Shown here piece by piece: positions 1 through 11,424 of a stretch of 64,000 nt of DNA; the first letter of the stretch is position 1, and every line of letters begins with the position of its first letter. A program made the translations under genes and the position numbers. A model generated the notes under the pieces. It was given only the letters and a program-made list of their open reading frames with translations. It was not told the origin of the DNA and made no database searches. Origin of the DNA: Agapanthus africanus (taxonomy: Eukaryota; Streptophyta; Magnoliopsida; Asparagales; Amaryllidaceae); contig JASDDO010000018.1 of the NCBI GenBank assembly GCA_030015575.1, positions 379,373,908-379,437,907 of the forward strand. Reading direction: 5' to 3'.

Positions 1-650
1 TGCATCATTGATTATGATGAGCCGACTAGCTTCCAGCAGGCTATTCAGAGCGTTGACTCGGTAAAATGGCTGGATGCAATGCGGACCGAAATGGAGTCCA
101 TGTACACCAACAAAGTATGGACGTTGGACGTTGCTACAGATGGGGTAAAACCCGTAGGATGCAAGTGGATCTTCAAAAGGAAGATTGGTGTAGATGGACA
201 GGTTGAGACCTATAAGGCTAGACTTGTTGCAAAGGGTTTTCGTCAAAGACCTGGTTTGGACTATGACGAGACCTTTTCTCCAGTGGCTATGCTGAAATCC
301 ATTCGGATCCTTCTTGCCATTGCTTCCTTCCACGATTATGAGATTTGGCAAATGGACGTAAAGACCGCTTTTCTAAATGGAAATTTAGAAGAGTGTATTT
401 ATATGGACCAGCCAGAGGGTTTCATTCAGAATAAGAGCAGCGGAAAGGTGTGCAAGTTTCTTAAGTCCATTTATAGACTAAAGCAGGTATCGCGGAGTTG
501 GAATATCTGTTTTGATGAGACGGTCAAAGAATTTGGCTTTATTAAAAATCCAGATGAACCATGCATCTATAGTAGATTTCTAGCAAGAACTGTCGTATTC
601 CTCGTATTAAACGTGGATGACATTCTCTTGATAGGAAATTACATTCCTAT
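1..650 (+). mobile_element. Copia element C, left visible part (integrase end to reverse transcriptase)
   Basis: Fossil Ty1/copia polyprotein segment. It encodes the region just before and into reverse transcriptase (KWIFKRKIG, VAKGFRQRPGLDYDETFSPV, WQMDVKTAFLNG) and is very close to the matching part of element D at 62245-62895. The element starts beyond the left edge of the window. Coding similarity stops where element A begins at 651 and resumes at 31031 with the next part of the same polyprotein (PMLQSVKGFLS), so 1-650 and 31031-34106 are one element split by A. It is an old, broken copy. The lineage is probably Angela (BARE-1-like), judged from the related LTRs. Confidence 0.9.
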
Positions 651-2874
651 TGTTAGTTATATGTATGCCCTAGAGGCTATTACTGTACATTGGATGTATA
701 TTGTAGTGGATGCTGGGACATATATAGGTAGGACTTTCTTGCTCGACATGATAGTACGCTATCTGGTTGCTCTTTATCTTAACATATATACTTGCAGTCT
801 CTCTATTACATGTTGATAAAGCCCTTAGGATGTGTACTCGACTTGCAGGACTATGATATAGGTCATACTAGTGGGGCCTGGGTAGTCAATGAGTACATCC
901 TTCAATGTTCCTAGTCGTGGGAATATCGAGACGGGGCATCGATATTCCAGAGTAGACTAGCGTATATTTTCTCGACCCATGTGATGGGCGAAGGATGATC
1001 CTATATCCATTGGTGTTTGACATCAGAGATGGTATGCGGGTACTCAGTGGAGACTGGGTACACTGAACGGACTCGCGAGAACTCCCAGATGGTATTATAC
1101 CTCAAGTCAGATGGCAGTTCTCTGGTGACACTGGTACAGCTTAGTCTGTTTACCCGAGATCGTCATAGAGTCCTGTGTGTCTCCTACTGTGCTTTGATTT
1201 CCACCCTACCACGGCTCTACTGAGTCATGCAAACAGGTGGTTTTTGGGTACAGTCCCGATTCACATGGAGGCAATGAGCGATAGGAGGGGATTCGTCTCT
1301 CCCGGTATTGGGGGTTGATGTTGCGCTATGCTCGACTGGCCATAACTGGAAATCCCTGGACAGGGTTGCAGTGATTTGCTGGTAAGAGTTATCAGTAGTT
1401 TCACGCTTGTTATGGACCTTACATCAGCATGACCTATCAAGCTACTGGGGTCTGACGTTTACCACCCCTAGACGAGATATGCGACATATCAGACGAATAG
1501 ACCGGACTGTACGGTAAGTGTTACTGGTTGGATTCACAGGAGTGTGAGCGGGCTTGTTCGTTGATCTTCTGATCTCTCCATTCCGTGGTGGCCGTTACGT
1601 TTAGCAGACCGCTTGCGGCTTGCGGGTGTTTGATATGATCATCACCTGCTACCGGCGTATTGACGAGTTTTTAGAGTCCTACACAGAGGTTTCCTGGCTC
1701 AAGCGAAACGAAATAGGAGCGCATATGAGATATGTGCGGGACCGAGAATAATACCAGTATGTGATACTGTATTATATTCTCGCGATTCGTATCATCAGAC
1801 GGTTATATAAGATATAGCCGGGTTACCGAATCAAATGTTGATTCGATACATTGATACACTTGATATTAGTCGGTTATATGCGGTATGACCGGATCATTAA
1901 ATCAAGTGTTGATTTAATGATTTAATATATAATTATATATTTGATATATTACTTTTTATTAACTAGTATTTGTTCACTTAAGATTAATTTTCTCACTTGA
2001 TGTGCACAAGTAGTATATGTGATATATTTTTATGCACTTGATTGTATCATGTTTGATGATACATGCAAACTTGGGTGTGTGCTATACACCATATTTAGTT
2101 ATTGGTTAGGGTTTCATTTGCCTTATTTATTTATTTCAGTTATTTATTTTTGGCAAGAAACAAAAACAAAATAGTGGTGGCTTTTCTCATTTTTGCTTGA
2201 AGCTTCATGAAGCTTCATAGCATTTTTGACAAAGTCTAAACCATTTTGTTTTATTCTTAACCCAACCATTAGCCTAAACCCTAGTTTAGTCTCTACACTA
2301 GTTACACTCACCCATGGTTGCTAAATGATAAGGATCACTTGATTTTCTATTATTCATTGTTCATTTTCTTTTCTTCTTCTTCTTCTTCTTCATGAAGAGA
2401 AGAAAGCTCTCTTGAAAATTTTCAAATGATGAATCCAAGTGAGAAATCCAATTCCAAAGTGAACCCACTTCCTATTTCGTTATCCTCTACCACTTGCCAT
2501 GTAGTAGAGTGTGTTATATTCACAAATTTCATGACCTGGTGAAGATGGAGCTTGAGTTTGAGTTGCCTCGATGTAGATCATCTTCGGCATCGAAGTCAAC
2601 GACCTAGCCCGATCATTTCTCCGACGAAACCATCGCTAGAGTCCAGTATCCGATGATCGCAGCGGGGGGACGTCATCACGGAGCTAAAGAGATGGAGGAC
2701 CGGATCTACAAAGGTTGTAGTCACTTTCACTTTATAGTAAAGTTGTTTACTTGTATATGTTTCGCCTTACCTCTAGTAACGATCTAGCATTAGGGTTTCT
2801 CGGCACATGTAAAATTAGATTTTGGTATGGTTGATCAGTTTTAGAATCTCTTGAGTGTGCCTAGGAACCCTACA
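651..2874 (+). repeat. 5' LTR of copia element A
   Basis: This 2224 bp LTR begins TGTTAGTTATATG and ends GGAACCCTACA, directly followed by a tRNA-iMet primer site. It matches 18718-18752 plus 28848-31030 along its whole length, with about 80 differences. The first ~30 bases (TATGCCCTAGAGGC) recall the start of BARE-1/Angela LTRs and of the LTRs of B, C and D, but the body is diverged from those. An AT-rich stretch at about 1915-2160 and a CTT-rich tract near 2372-2392 probably fall in the promoter and early transcribed part, which is inference. Confidence 0.92.
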
Positions 2875-2888
2875 GTGGTATCAGAGCC
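2875..2888 (+). other. Primer binding site of element A (tRNA-iMet)
   Basis: GTGGTATCAGAGCC follows the 5' LTR directly. TGGTATCAGAGC is complementary to the 3' end of plant initiator methionine tRNA and is the standard site for minus-strand priming in plant copia elements. Confidence 0.93.
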
Positions 2889-4485
2889 TAGCTAGAGCTT
2901 TAGGCGAAGTGTAGGCGATGTTAGAAGTCCGATCGAACCGGAAACCCTAATTCAAAAACCTTCTCTGTACAATTTTTCAAAACTGTGAATTTTGTGAATT
3001 AAAAATATGTAGAAAAATCAGCAGGCTTTTCTAAGAAATACTGTGCAGCACGTGCGCCTGAGTCGACTAAAGCACCGCGGAACCGCGGCACGAGCATGGC
3101 TCGTGCGGCGGTTCCGCGGCCATACAGTACCATTATTTTGTGAATTTTGCACAGTAATTTCTTTCTTTAGTTGCTGAGTTTTCTGGAAAATTTTAAATTA
3201 TACTCAAGAGTTGAGTTTTCTGGGTTGTATTGGGGACTCGGTGTTTCGATCGGGAAGTCTAATTTCGTCTATGTGTTTTTTCGGATAATTTAGAGTATGT
3301 TAAAAAGTTCGACCGAATATAAATACCCACTTTTTCCCCTGCCGGGAAATTTCCAATTGTTGGATTTTTCCGTAGTTTGAGAACGTTCTGAGTAGTGCAA
3401 GTAACGCGATGGACCCTCTAGAAGACAACAAACCTTAACTCGATTATGTGACCGTCTTGAACTGCCCTTTGAACCTTAGGGTTTGGGGCAGTACGGCGTG
3501 CCATATGTGAGGCGTTGGCTTGACCCTTCTATGGCTGGACCGTTGTTACTGTGGCATGAAGTGAATGTTCTTAAACTTATTTCATGTGTTGAGTTGTTTC
3601 GGAAAAACTTGGGTGTTTGATTGTTCGATCGTTCGATCGGAAAGTTTAACATTTTCTATTTATCTGGAATGTGATACAATATTTGGAATTCACAAGTAGT
3701 TATGAGATAACTAATATGAATGTTATAAACATAGCACTTTAGTCTCACTTGATCGGTTGCCATGGAATTTTGATGCGATCAAAAGTCCGTCGCAATCACG
3801 TAGCGTACGCGGATACTCGCCGGATAAACTTAATAGACAGCTACACCCCTTAGCCTCGACCAAGTGACTGTAGGAGAACCCCGTCGCCAAAAAGCATCCG
3901 TTCGGGTGCTCGCGGCAACGGTGTTCCGCCTTGGTGCACTTCGTTGACGATATCGGGGTTGCAGCCGTCTACTAAAGTTTGCGACGAGCGTTCGTTTTGG
4001 ATGTCGGGAATCTTGTTGAATTGCCCGACTTGATATTGAAAAGAGTTTTCGATAATGAGACTAAAATGCGGGGTTTATAATTATTAGGAATGCGATGTCT
4101 AAGGAATTCATTTGGTTAGGCATGCGATGTCTAAAGAGTTTGCGGATTCCAACTGTTGTAGTTTTACACTTTCTTTTCTGTGACCGTAAGTGTAATATGT
4201 GATATCGCCGGTTTCGTTGCTATATGTCAACGACAATTGGAATGGGCATATTTACTTACGTTGATGACATGTGATGTTATGTGTTGCTGGATATGTTATA
4301 TTGGATCGTCGTGTTTGAATAGCCAGGGTTTTTTATGTGAGATAAGTGTTTTTCATTTTCATTCATGTAAAAACTTGTATGTAATATTCTTTTATTAGGG
4401 CACTTCCAGGTTGCGGAAGATGTCACCGTTGATGTATATTATTTACTTTTCCGCATTAGGATAGACCCAAGGAGGGGAGCATAAG
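2889..4485 (+). mobile_element. Leader of element A, left part
   Basis: Non-coding 5' leader of A up to the G insertion; it continues at 14366. Three things stand out. A GC-rich hairpin lies at 3075-3119. A segment around 3405-3610 matches 37630-37810 inside gypsy-like element E. The sequence TAGGATAGACCCAAGGAGG just before 4485 is shared with the leaders of B (near 26101-26118, opposite strand) and D (near 58567-58586). The last match shows this is leader, not a new element. With its right part the leader is about 3.1 kb, about 1 kb longer than in B and D, so extra sequence has been gained. No credible coding region is seen. Confidence 0.75.
3075..3119 (+). other. GC-rich hairpin in the leader of A
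   Basis: The arms are 3075-3095 and 3099-3119, 21 bases each, with one mismatch and a three-base loop (ATG). The arms contain CCGCGGAACCGCGG. Elements B (26558-26601) and D (about 58076-58132) have hairpins at the same place, about 200-250 bases after the primer site, with different base pairs. A role in RNA dimerisation or packaging is inferred from the position only. Confidence 0.8.
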
Positions 4486-7423
4486 TGTCACGCCCCGCTT
4501 CCCAGAGTATGCAAGATTGGGCACGTGACATAGCCAACCATGCTACCTGTGGGTAGGAAGTATCCATCCACAGTCACATTACGGCTGTAGAGATATCAAG
4601 AACAAGATAAAAACTATCTAACACATGTCCAAATCCAGAATAACAAGAGTCAATGATAAATAAGTGCGGAAGCAAATGATCCAATACAATAATAGAAAAG
4701 TATGTCCCATAATGCGGGCTCACATCTGGAAATAAGAATGCAGGAAATAAAACTAATCACTACAGAACTCACAAATCAGCCTGCTGGCTGAAGTACTCCT
4801 GCTCGGTCAGCGACAGTGGTAAAGAATCTGGGCCATGCAAAACCCAGACGTCAGCGCGTCATGTCAACCAATAATATAATATGAACATGGTAATAAGCAA
4901 TGCAGAAATAGACATGAATAAAGCAATAGTATGAAACAAGCAGTGCAGGGTAGTGTGCAGTGGGTAACTAAACTGTTCTATCGGGTTTCCTATTCTAAAG
5001 TCTTTGAAATCAATTCGAGTAATCCTCCATGTAACTCAAAGGATATGTCCCGTTACCCCCCGGGACCACGGATCAGGAAGATGGGAACCAATAATGGTTC
5101 TGTCCCGTTTCCCCCCGGGACCACGGATCAGGAATGTAAGAGTCACGAATGGCTCTGTCCCGTTACCCCTCGGAACCACGAATCAAGTAATACCCTTTTA
5201 AGTTACACTTTAGATTACCCGTTTGATTTCCCCATACCCCCAGGTTATATGTGTCAGGTCAGGTATTCAGTAGTCAAGGACTAATGCCAACACAGGATCA
5301 GGTAACAGGTCAGGTTTGTCTGGATAGACAACAGGAATGGTCCATGAGGACTCCAAGTCAGGTTTGTTGGCATTAGGCATGAGATCAGGTAACAGGTCAG
5401 GTCATGGTACATCAGGTCAAGTCGATAGTTAAGGGTACCATGTCCGGTGCATCGGTATGTATACATGTCATGTGTAGCAAGGTCAGGTAAAGATGTAACA
5501 CAATCGAGGGTGTGTTCACAACAGGTATATAATCGAACAAGGAATAACAGCAGGAAATAAGCAATGAATTAAACAATAATAAGCAATTTATTTAATCACA
5601 TTAGTGCATTAACATAGTGCAGTCGTATTATCATATTTACAGGTTTCGAGCACCCCTTGCGGTGCAATAGATCACATGACTGTGCAATACTGTTATATCA
5701 ATATCAGAATGTAATAGAGCTACATGTGTACGGCTATCGTCCTTTAGACGGTAAAATGTGATTAACGGGTAACTTCGTTGTTAGGGTTAAAGTGGCAAAT
5801 GTGATTTTAGGTTAACAGTATCATGATATCAGTCATATTGCGTCCAAATGAAAAAGTAGCTACACCTAGTTAATTTTGCAAGTTTAATGAATCAAAACAC
5901 ATTTAATTGTATAGCATAGCATGTAGCAAGTGTTACTTGCCTCGACGGTTCGTGAACCGGGAAAAACGGACGTAGCGTCGGCGGAAAAACACGCGACGGA
6001 CGCACGGTTCATGGATCGAGTCCAAACAACGAACAGTGGGACCACGCGGACCGGGGTACCTTGCTGGAATGTCGGGTCAAGTCGTCGGCACGGCCGGATT
6101 CCGGCGAAACGCCAAAACAGCGACAAAAGTTAGCAATACTACGCACGGACAACGATCAACCAGCGAGGGGAAAAAGGAAGGGGGAAAGTGAAGGGAAGCT
6201 TACAGGGATTGCAAGAGTTGCGATAGCGACGGAGTCGACAGTGATGGGGCGCCGGCGAGGAGGCTGCGGCGGCAGACTCGGCTGCGGGTGCTGGAGGAGG
6301 AGAGACGGTGAGGAGGGAGAGGAAAAGGCCGGGTCTGGGTTGCAGGTGAAGAGGAGGTGGTCGGCGGTGGCGCAGGTGACGACGACGAGGGTCGACGGCG
6401 GCGTTTCCGGCCAACCGGAGAAGGTGCTAGGGCTGCTGTTGGGTTCTGTTGCGGCGCCGGGCACTCGGGAGGAGGAGGAGGGTGTCGAGGTCGGAAAGAG
6501 GGGCGAAGGGAAGATGCTGGCGTCGTCGGCGACGAGCTGCGGCGGCGACGGCGAGCAGAGACGGGTGCAGGTGGCCGCGGCTACGGTGTGAGTGCACGGG
6601 GACGTGGGAGGAAGGTGCAGGCTGCGACGAGGGCGAAGATGCGAGGGTGATGGTGGTGGTGGCGTCGGCGTTGGGGCTGCGGCGGCGACGGACACGGCGG
6701 CTAAGGTTAGGGTTGCGATGGGTTTTCTTTCTCGCGATGAGGTTTCTGAAGGAGGGACGTGAATAAATACATAGGGGATATAGAGAGAGAGAGTTAGAGA
6801 GAGAGATGTGAGGAAGAGAGAGATAGAGACAGGGAAGGAGAGAGGAGAGATAGAGAGAGGGATAGAGGCGGGGCCCACGGGGGTTTAAACCCCTCGTGAT
6901 TGGCCAGGGCATGGGGATTTAATTTTTTTTAAAGATTTCCTAAATATTTAAGTGGTTAAAATATGTAACAGATGAATATATTATAGTTTTAGAATGTTTA
7001 ATTAAATTGGGATTTTGGCGCTAAATGAAACATTTCCAAATCGCGCCCGGGTTGCGCCCAAAAATTTGAAATTTAAATAATAGAATTTTAAGCGGGTTCC
7101 AAATTTTAAAATGAGATGTTTTATGATCAAAAAGCATGCCCCCAAGTCGGACACTTGCACGCACGCGTAGCCGTCCAAACTCGCCCGTTTCACCGAACGG
7201 GATGAAAACTCGACGCGCGGACGCTACCACGCGGCTAGGGGTGACGAGTAGGCCAATATGGATATTTTTAATTTTACTTTAGGTGTTAAAATTTTTTATA
7301 TGCAAAACTGACTTAGCCGGTTAAAATTTTACAGTGAGACCCAAACAGGCAAAATAAATGAAATGAGCAATGCCAAACACTCAACCAGTAACAGAAATAG
7401 TATTATTGTGCTCGGGTGTTACA
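4486..7423 (-). repeat. 3' LTR of gypsy element G
   Basis: This 2938 bp LTR reads on the minus strand from TGTAACACCCGAGC at 7423 to GGCGTGACA at 4486. It is nearly identical to 11425-14360. It contains a 55 bp tandem repeat (5046-5190), a run of CAGGTCAGGT motifs at about 5236-5480, and a GC-rich, purine-strand-biased block at 5930-6870 that opens many overlapping reading frames on both strands. I do not regard these frames as genes. Confidence 0.93.
5046..5190. repeat. 55 bp tandem repeat in the G LTR
   Basis: Two full units (5046-5100, 5101-5155) and a partial third (5156-5190) each start TGTCCCGTT and carry a CGG(G/A)ACCACG core. The same array is present in the other LTR at 11985-12129, so it predates the insertion. 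Confidence 0.85.
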
Positions 7424-7482
7424 TTATACCCAACTACAAAAAGAATTTCGTCCTCGAAATTCCAAGAATACAAGATAGATAA

Positions 7483-10388
7483 CTACAGGAAAAGGTGAGG
7501 AAACTTCTGCCGGATCTCGTCTTCTCGCTCCCAAGTGGATTCTCCATGCGATCGATTACCCCAAGAAACTAGCACAAGGGGGATAACCTTGTTCTTAAGA
7601 ACCTTTTCCCTCTGATCCTTGATTTCAACCGGTCGCTCCTCAAAAGTTAGGTCCTCCCGTACAGTTAACTCCGAATGATCCAAGACGTGGGTTTCATCTC
7701 GAACATACCTTCGTAGTTGAGATACATGAAACACATCGTGCACACATGCCAAGGACCGTGGTAACGCCAAACGGTACGCTACCTCTCTAACACGCTCCAA
7801 TATCTCGAAGGGTCCAATGAATCGAAGACTAAGCTTTCCCCGACTCCCAAAACGAATCACTCCTCTAGTCGGTGATATCTTCAAGAATACCAAATCACCC
7901 ACGGCGAACTCTAGAGGTCTTCTTGACGTGTCAGCCCAACTTTTCTGTCTGTCTTGAGCTGCCTTCATATGCTTTCTGATGGCGTTAACCTTCTCAACGG
8001 TCTGTACTACCAAATCTGGCCCCAATAATCTTCGTTCACCAACGTCATCCCAACAAACAAGTGAACGGCACTTACGACCATATAAAGCTTCAAACGGAGC
8101 CATCTGAATAGTCGCTTGGAAACTATTGTTGTAAGAAAACTCCACTAAGTGTAGGTGATCCTCCCAAGAACCCTTGAAGTCCAACATGCATGCTCTCAAC
8201 ATATCTTCAAGAGTTTGGATCGTTCTCTCCGACTGACCATCAGTTTGAGGATGATAAGCTGTGCTAAACTTCAATCGAGTCCCCAAACTTTCCTGTAAAC
8301 TCCTCCAGAAGTGTGACAAGAACCGAGTGTCCCGATCGACACGATGCTCATTGGTACGCCATGCGATCTTACAATCTCCTGCATGTACCGTTCTGCCAAA
8401 GTCTCCGTTGATTGACCAACCCGAAAAGGAATAAAGTGAGCTGCCTTGGTCAACCGATCGACAATCACCCATACTGCATTGTTGCCCTTTGGACTCCGCG
8501 GTAAAGTCGTCACGAAATCCATGGTTATATGTTCCCATTTCCACTGAGGAATCGGAAGTGGTTGCAACAAACCAGCAACCCTTTGGTGTTCAGCCTTGAC
8601 TTGCTGACATACCAAGCACTTAGCCACGAAGCGAGCGATCTCCCGTTTCATGCCTTCCCACCAGAAATGCTGTCGAATATCTCGGTACATCTTTGTACCT
8701 CCTGGATATACAGAGTAAGCTGAACTGTGAGCCTCCTTCATAAGCTCTTCACGCACATCCCCCTTTGGCACACACACACGGCTACCATACCTCAACGAAC
8801 CATCTTCGTGGACCAGTAAATCTGTTCGTAGTCCAGCTTCAACCTGCTCTCGAAACTTTTGCAGTCTAGGATCCTGTGATTGTGCCGCTTTAATCTTCTC
8901 AACTAAGGACGACTGTACTTGCAACTGCATCAACTGTCCCGTAGAATGTGGTAGCACAACCTCCAAGTCAAATCTTTGAAAATCCGCAATGATCTCCCTC
9001 TGCGTAGTCAATACCTGAATCGCTGGTAACCGACTAAGCGCATCCGGCACGACGTTAACTTTTCCCGGATGGTACTTAAGATCAAGGTCGTAGTCGGCCA
9101 TCAGCTCCAACCATCTACGTTGCCTCATGTTCAACTCTTTCTGAGTGAACCCATACTTCAAACTCTTGTGATCTGTAAAAACTTCGACTCTCTCAACCAA
9201 AAGGTAGTGTCTCCAAATCTTCAAGGCGAAGATCACAGCCGCAAGCTCCAAGTCATGAGTCGGATAATTCTTCTCATGGGTCTTCAGTTGCCTTGATGCG
9301 TAAGCTACGACCTTCCCATTCTGCATCAAAACACATCCCAATCCTTTTCCAGATGCGTCGCTGTGAATCACCAGTCCTCCGGAATTGTCTGGTACGGTCA
9401 GGATAGGGGCGGTTATCAACTTCTGCTTCAACGTCTCGAAAGCCAATGCACATTTATCCGTCCAAACAAAAGGTACTTCCTTGCGCGTAAGCTTGGTCAA
9501 CGGCTCTGCCAAACGAGCGAAGTTCTCCACAAATCTCCTGTAGTATCCGGCTAAACCAAGGAAACTTCTCACGTCAGCCACATTTTTTGGAATAGGCCAA
9601 TCTCGAACTGCTGCAATCTTTTCGGGATCGACGGCGATTCCATCGCCCGACACAACATGCCCCAGAAACTTCACTTCTTCCAGCCAAAATTCGCACTTAC
9701 TCATCTTCGCATACAATTTCTCCTGTCTCAGTGTCTGCAGTGCGATCTTCAAATGCTCAGCATGCTCTTCCGAACTCTTCGAGTAAACCAGAATGTCGTC
9801 AATGAATACCACAATAAACTGGTCCAAGAATGGTGAAAAGATTCGGTTCATCAAATCCATGAATATTGCCGGCGCATTCGTTACTCCGAAGGGCATCACT
9901 AGATATTCGAAATGCCCATACCGGGTTCGAAACGCCGTCTTGCAAATGTCTTCTGCTTTCACTCGGACCTGATGATATCCGGATCGTAAATCCAGTTTCG
10001 AGAATACCCTCGCACTACTAAGCTGCTCAAAAAGTTCTCCAATGCGAGAGATCGGGTACTTGTTCTTGATAGTCACCCGGTTTAATTCTCGATAGTCGAT
10101 GCACATCCTTCTCGTGCCATCCTTCTTCTTTACCAAAAGAACTGGAGCTCCCCAAGGCGAGTTGCTGCTTCGAATCCAACCTTTCTCAAGCAATTCACCA
10201 ACTTGCTTCTTAACTTCTTCCAATTCCACTGGTGCCATTGGATAATAAGCTTTAGATACTGGCGCTGCACCAGGAATAAGGTCAATCGCGAACTCCACGT
10301 CTCGCTTCGGCGGTAAGCCCGATATATCTTCAAATACGTCCATAAAGTCGCGAACAACTGCCGGCTCTTCATTACTATCAACTTCCAT
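7483..10388 (-). pseudogene. Pol region of gypsy G (RT, RNase H, integrase, chromodomain-like tail)
   Basis: Fossil gypsy polyprotein region on the minus strand. From about 10388 downwards it shows a reverse transcriptase ([49 protein letters not shown]), an RNase H ([21 protein letters not shown]), then an integrase with a His/Cys zinc region (CLVCQQ), a catalytic core ([33 protein letters not shown]) and a C-terminal stretch ending [17 protein letters not shown]. That tail is the chromodomain-type ending seen in Tekay/Del chromoviruses, hence the clade call. The region is broken (few breaks). It is flanked by the two G LTRs and lies inside the leader of A. Confidence 0.9.
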
Positions 10389-10474
10389 AGCTGCAAGAAC
10401 ACTGTTTGTCGGCCTAGCCCTAAACTCGACTGGTCCGACAGAACTGCTTCCTTACCGCAACTGCTGTCTGCATT

Positions 10475-10911
10475 GTTGGCAGGTAAAGGTCCAGCGAATC
10501 TACTGAGCCCCGTCCATTCTACTGCATGCACACTTTCGGGTGCTCCATTTTGCCTCAGCCCAATAAATTTCTCTTCCATTCCTTCCCGTGCAGTCCGCGG
10601 GAAGGACTTCTCCAGGAAGCTCTTAGAAAACTCCGCCCAACTGAGCGGCTTGGGCAAGCGGGTCTCTTCCACAAGCCACCACTCTCGGGTGTAATCCACT
10701 AGCTGAATGCGTACCACGACAACCTTTTTGTCATCTGGAAACTGTGCCGAAAAAGTAAGTTCTCTGTGTCAACTAGCCACTGCTTCACTGGCAACGGCTC
10801 CTTTAAACCAGTAAATGTAGACGGACCCAACCGCCTGAAATCTGCTATGGTCCCTACTCGGTCAGCTGGTCTAGCTCCAACGTTGTTTACAGACTGCTGA
10901 ACGATCTGCAA
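10475..10911 (-). pseudogene. Gag remnant of gypsy G
   Basis: On the minus strand, FRRLGPSTFTG and VKQWLVDTE followed further on by LSWAEFSKSFLEKSFP match the N-terminal half of a plant gypsy Gag (retrotransposon gag domain). No zinc knuckle and no clear aspartic protease are visible between this and the reverse transcriptase, so the gag-protease part is reduced. Broken. Confidence 0.7.
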
Positions 10912-11402
10912 ACCTTCCTGGGACGAGTCTGGTTGCTGCTGGATCAGCTCGGTCTGTCTCTTTGATTCTCCAGCATTCCTCTTATCACTCCAAGCATGGC
11001 GGTTTCGTCCACACGCCTCTGGTACGTCTTCAAATTCTCACCTGCCATAATCCTAAACTCAAAATACCCGACATTAGCATGATGATAGATTTTGAATATA
11101 GATCAAGGCTAGAACTCCAAGATACTTAAATAGAGTACCGCATTGTAACTATGCCGTGGTATCATAGCCACAATTACTTAACTCCACCCAAGTCGCCTAA
11201 GTCCTAGGGATAACAAGAAATCAGGTTTTCAAGTCGACATGCAAAGTAAGTTTGCACGTCGTAAAAGATATAATCAGGAAGAATGTGATTCAAGAATGGT
11301 AAAACGGTCAAGGTGGCAGGACATGTTTCCTAAACACGGGTATTCTGATTCTTGTATTGGGTACAATACCCAACTACAAAAGAATCAACCCGACTATCCT
11401 AT
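10912..11402 (-). mobile_element. Non-coding leader of gypsy G
   Basis: Stretch between the primer site and the gag remnant on the minus strand. Nothing coding is recognised. Confidence 0.6.
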
Positions 11403-11415
11403 GGCTCTGATACCA
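11403..11415 (-). other. Primer binding site of gypsy G
   Basis: On the minus strand TGGTATCAGAGCC lies nine bases inside the 5' LTR edge (LTR ends at 11425). It is complementary to tRNA-iMet; the offset spacer is seen in other plant chromoviruses. Confidence 0.8.
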
Positions 11416-11424
11416 AAAGAACCA

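Noticed and set aside
2875-2888. tRNA gene at the TGGTATCAGAGC sites
   Set aside because: Only the 3' complement of tRNA-iMet is present, as a primer site; no cloverleaf or A/B boxes around it.
6156-6912. Long Pro/Ser-rich open frames in the G LTR (and copies at 13095-13815)
   Set aside because: They come from GC-rich, purine-biased sequence that opens several frames on both strands at once. They are not similar to a known protein and lie inside an LTR promoter/leader region.
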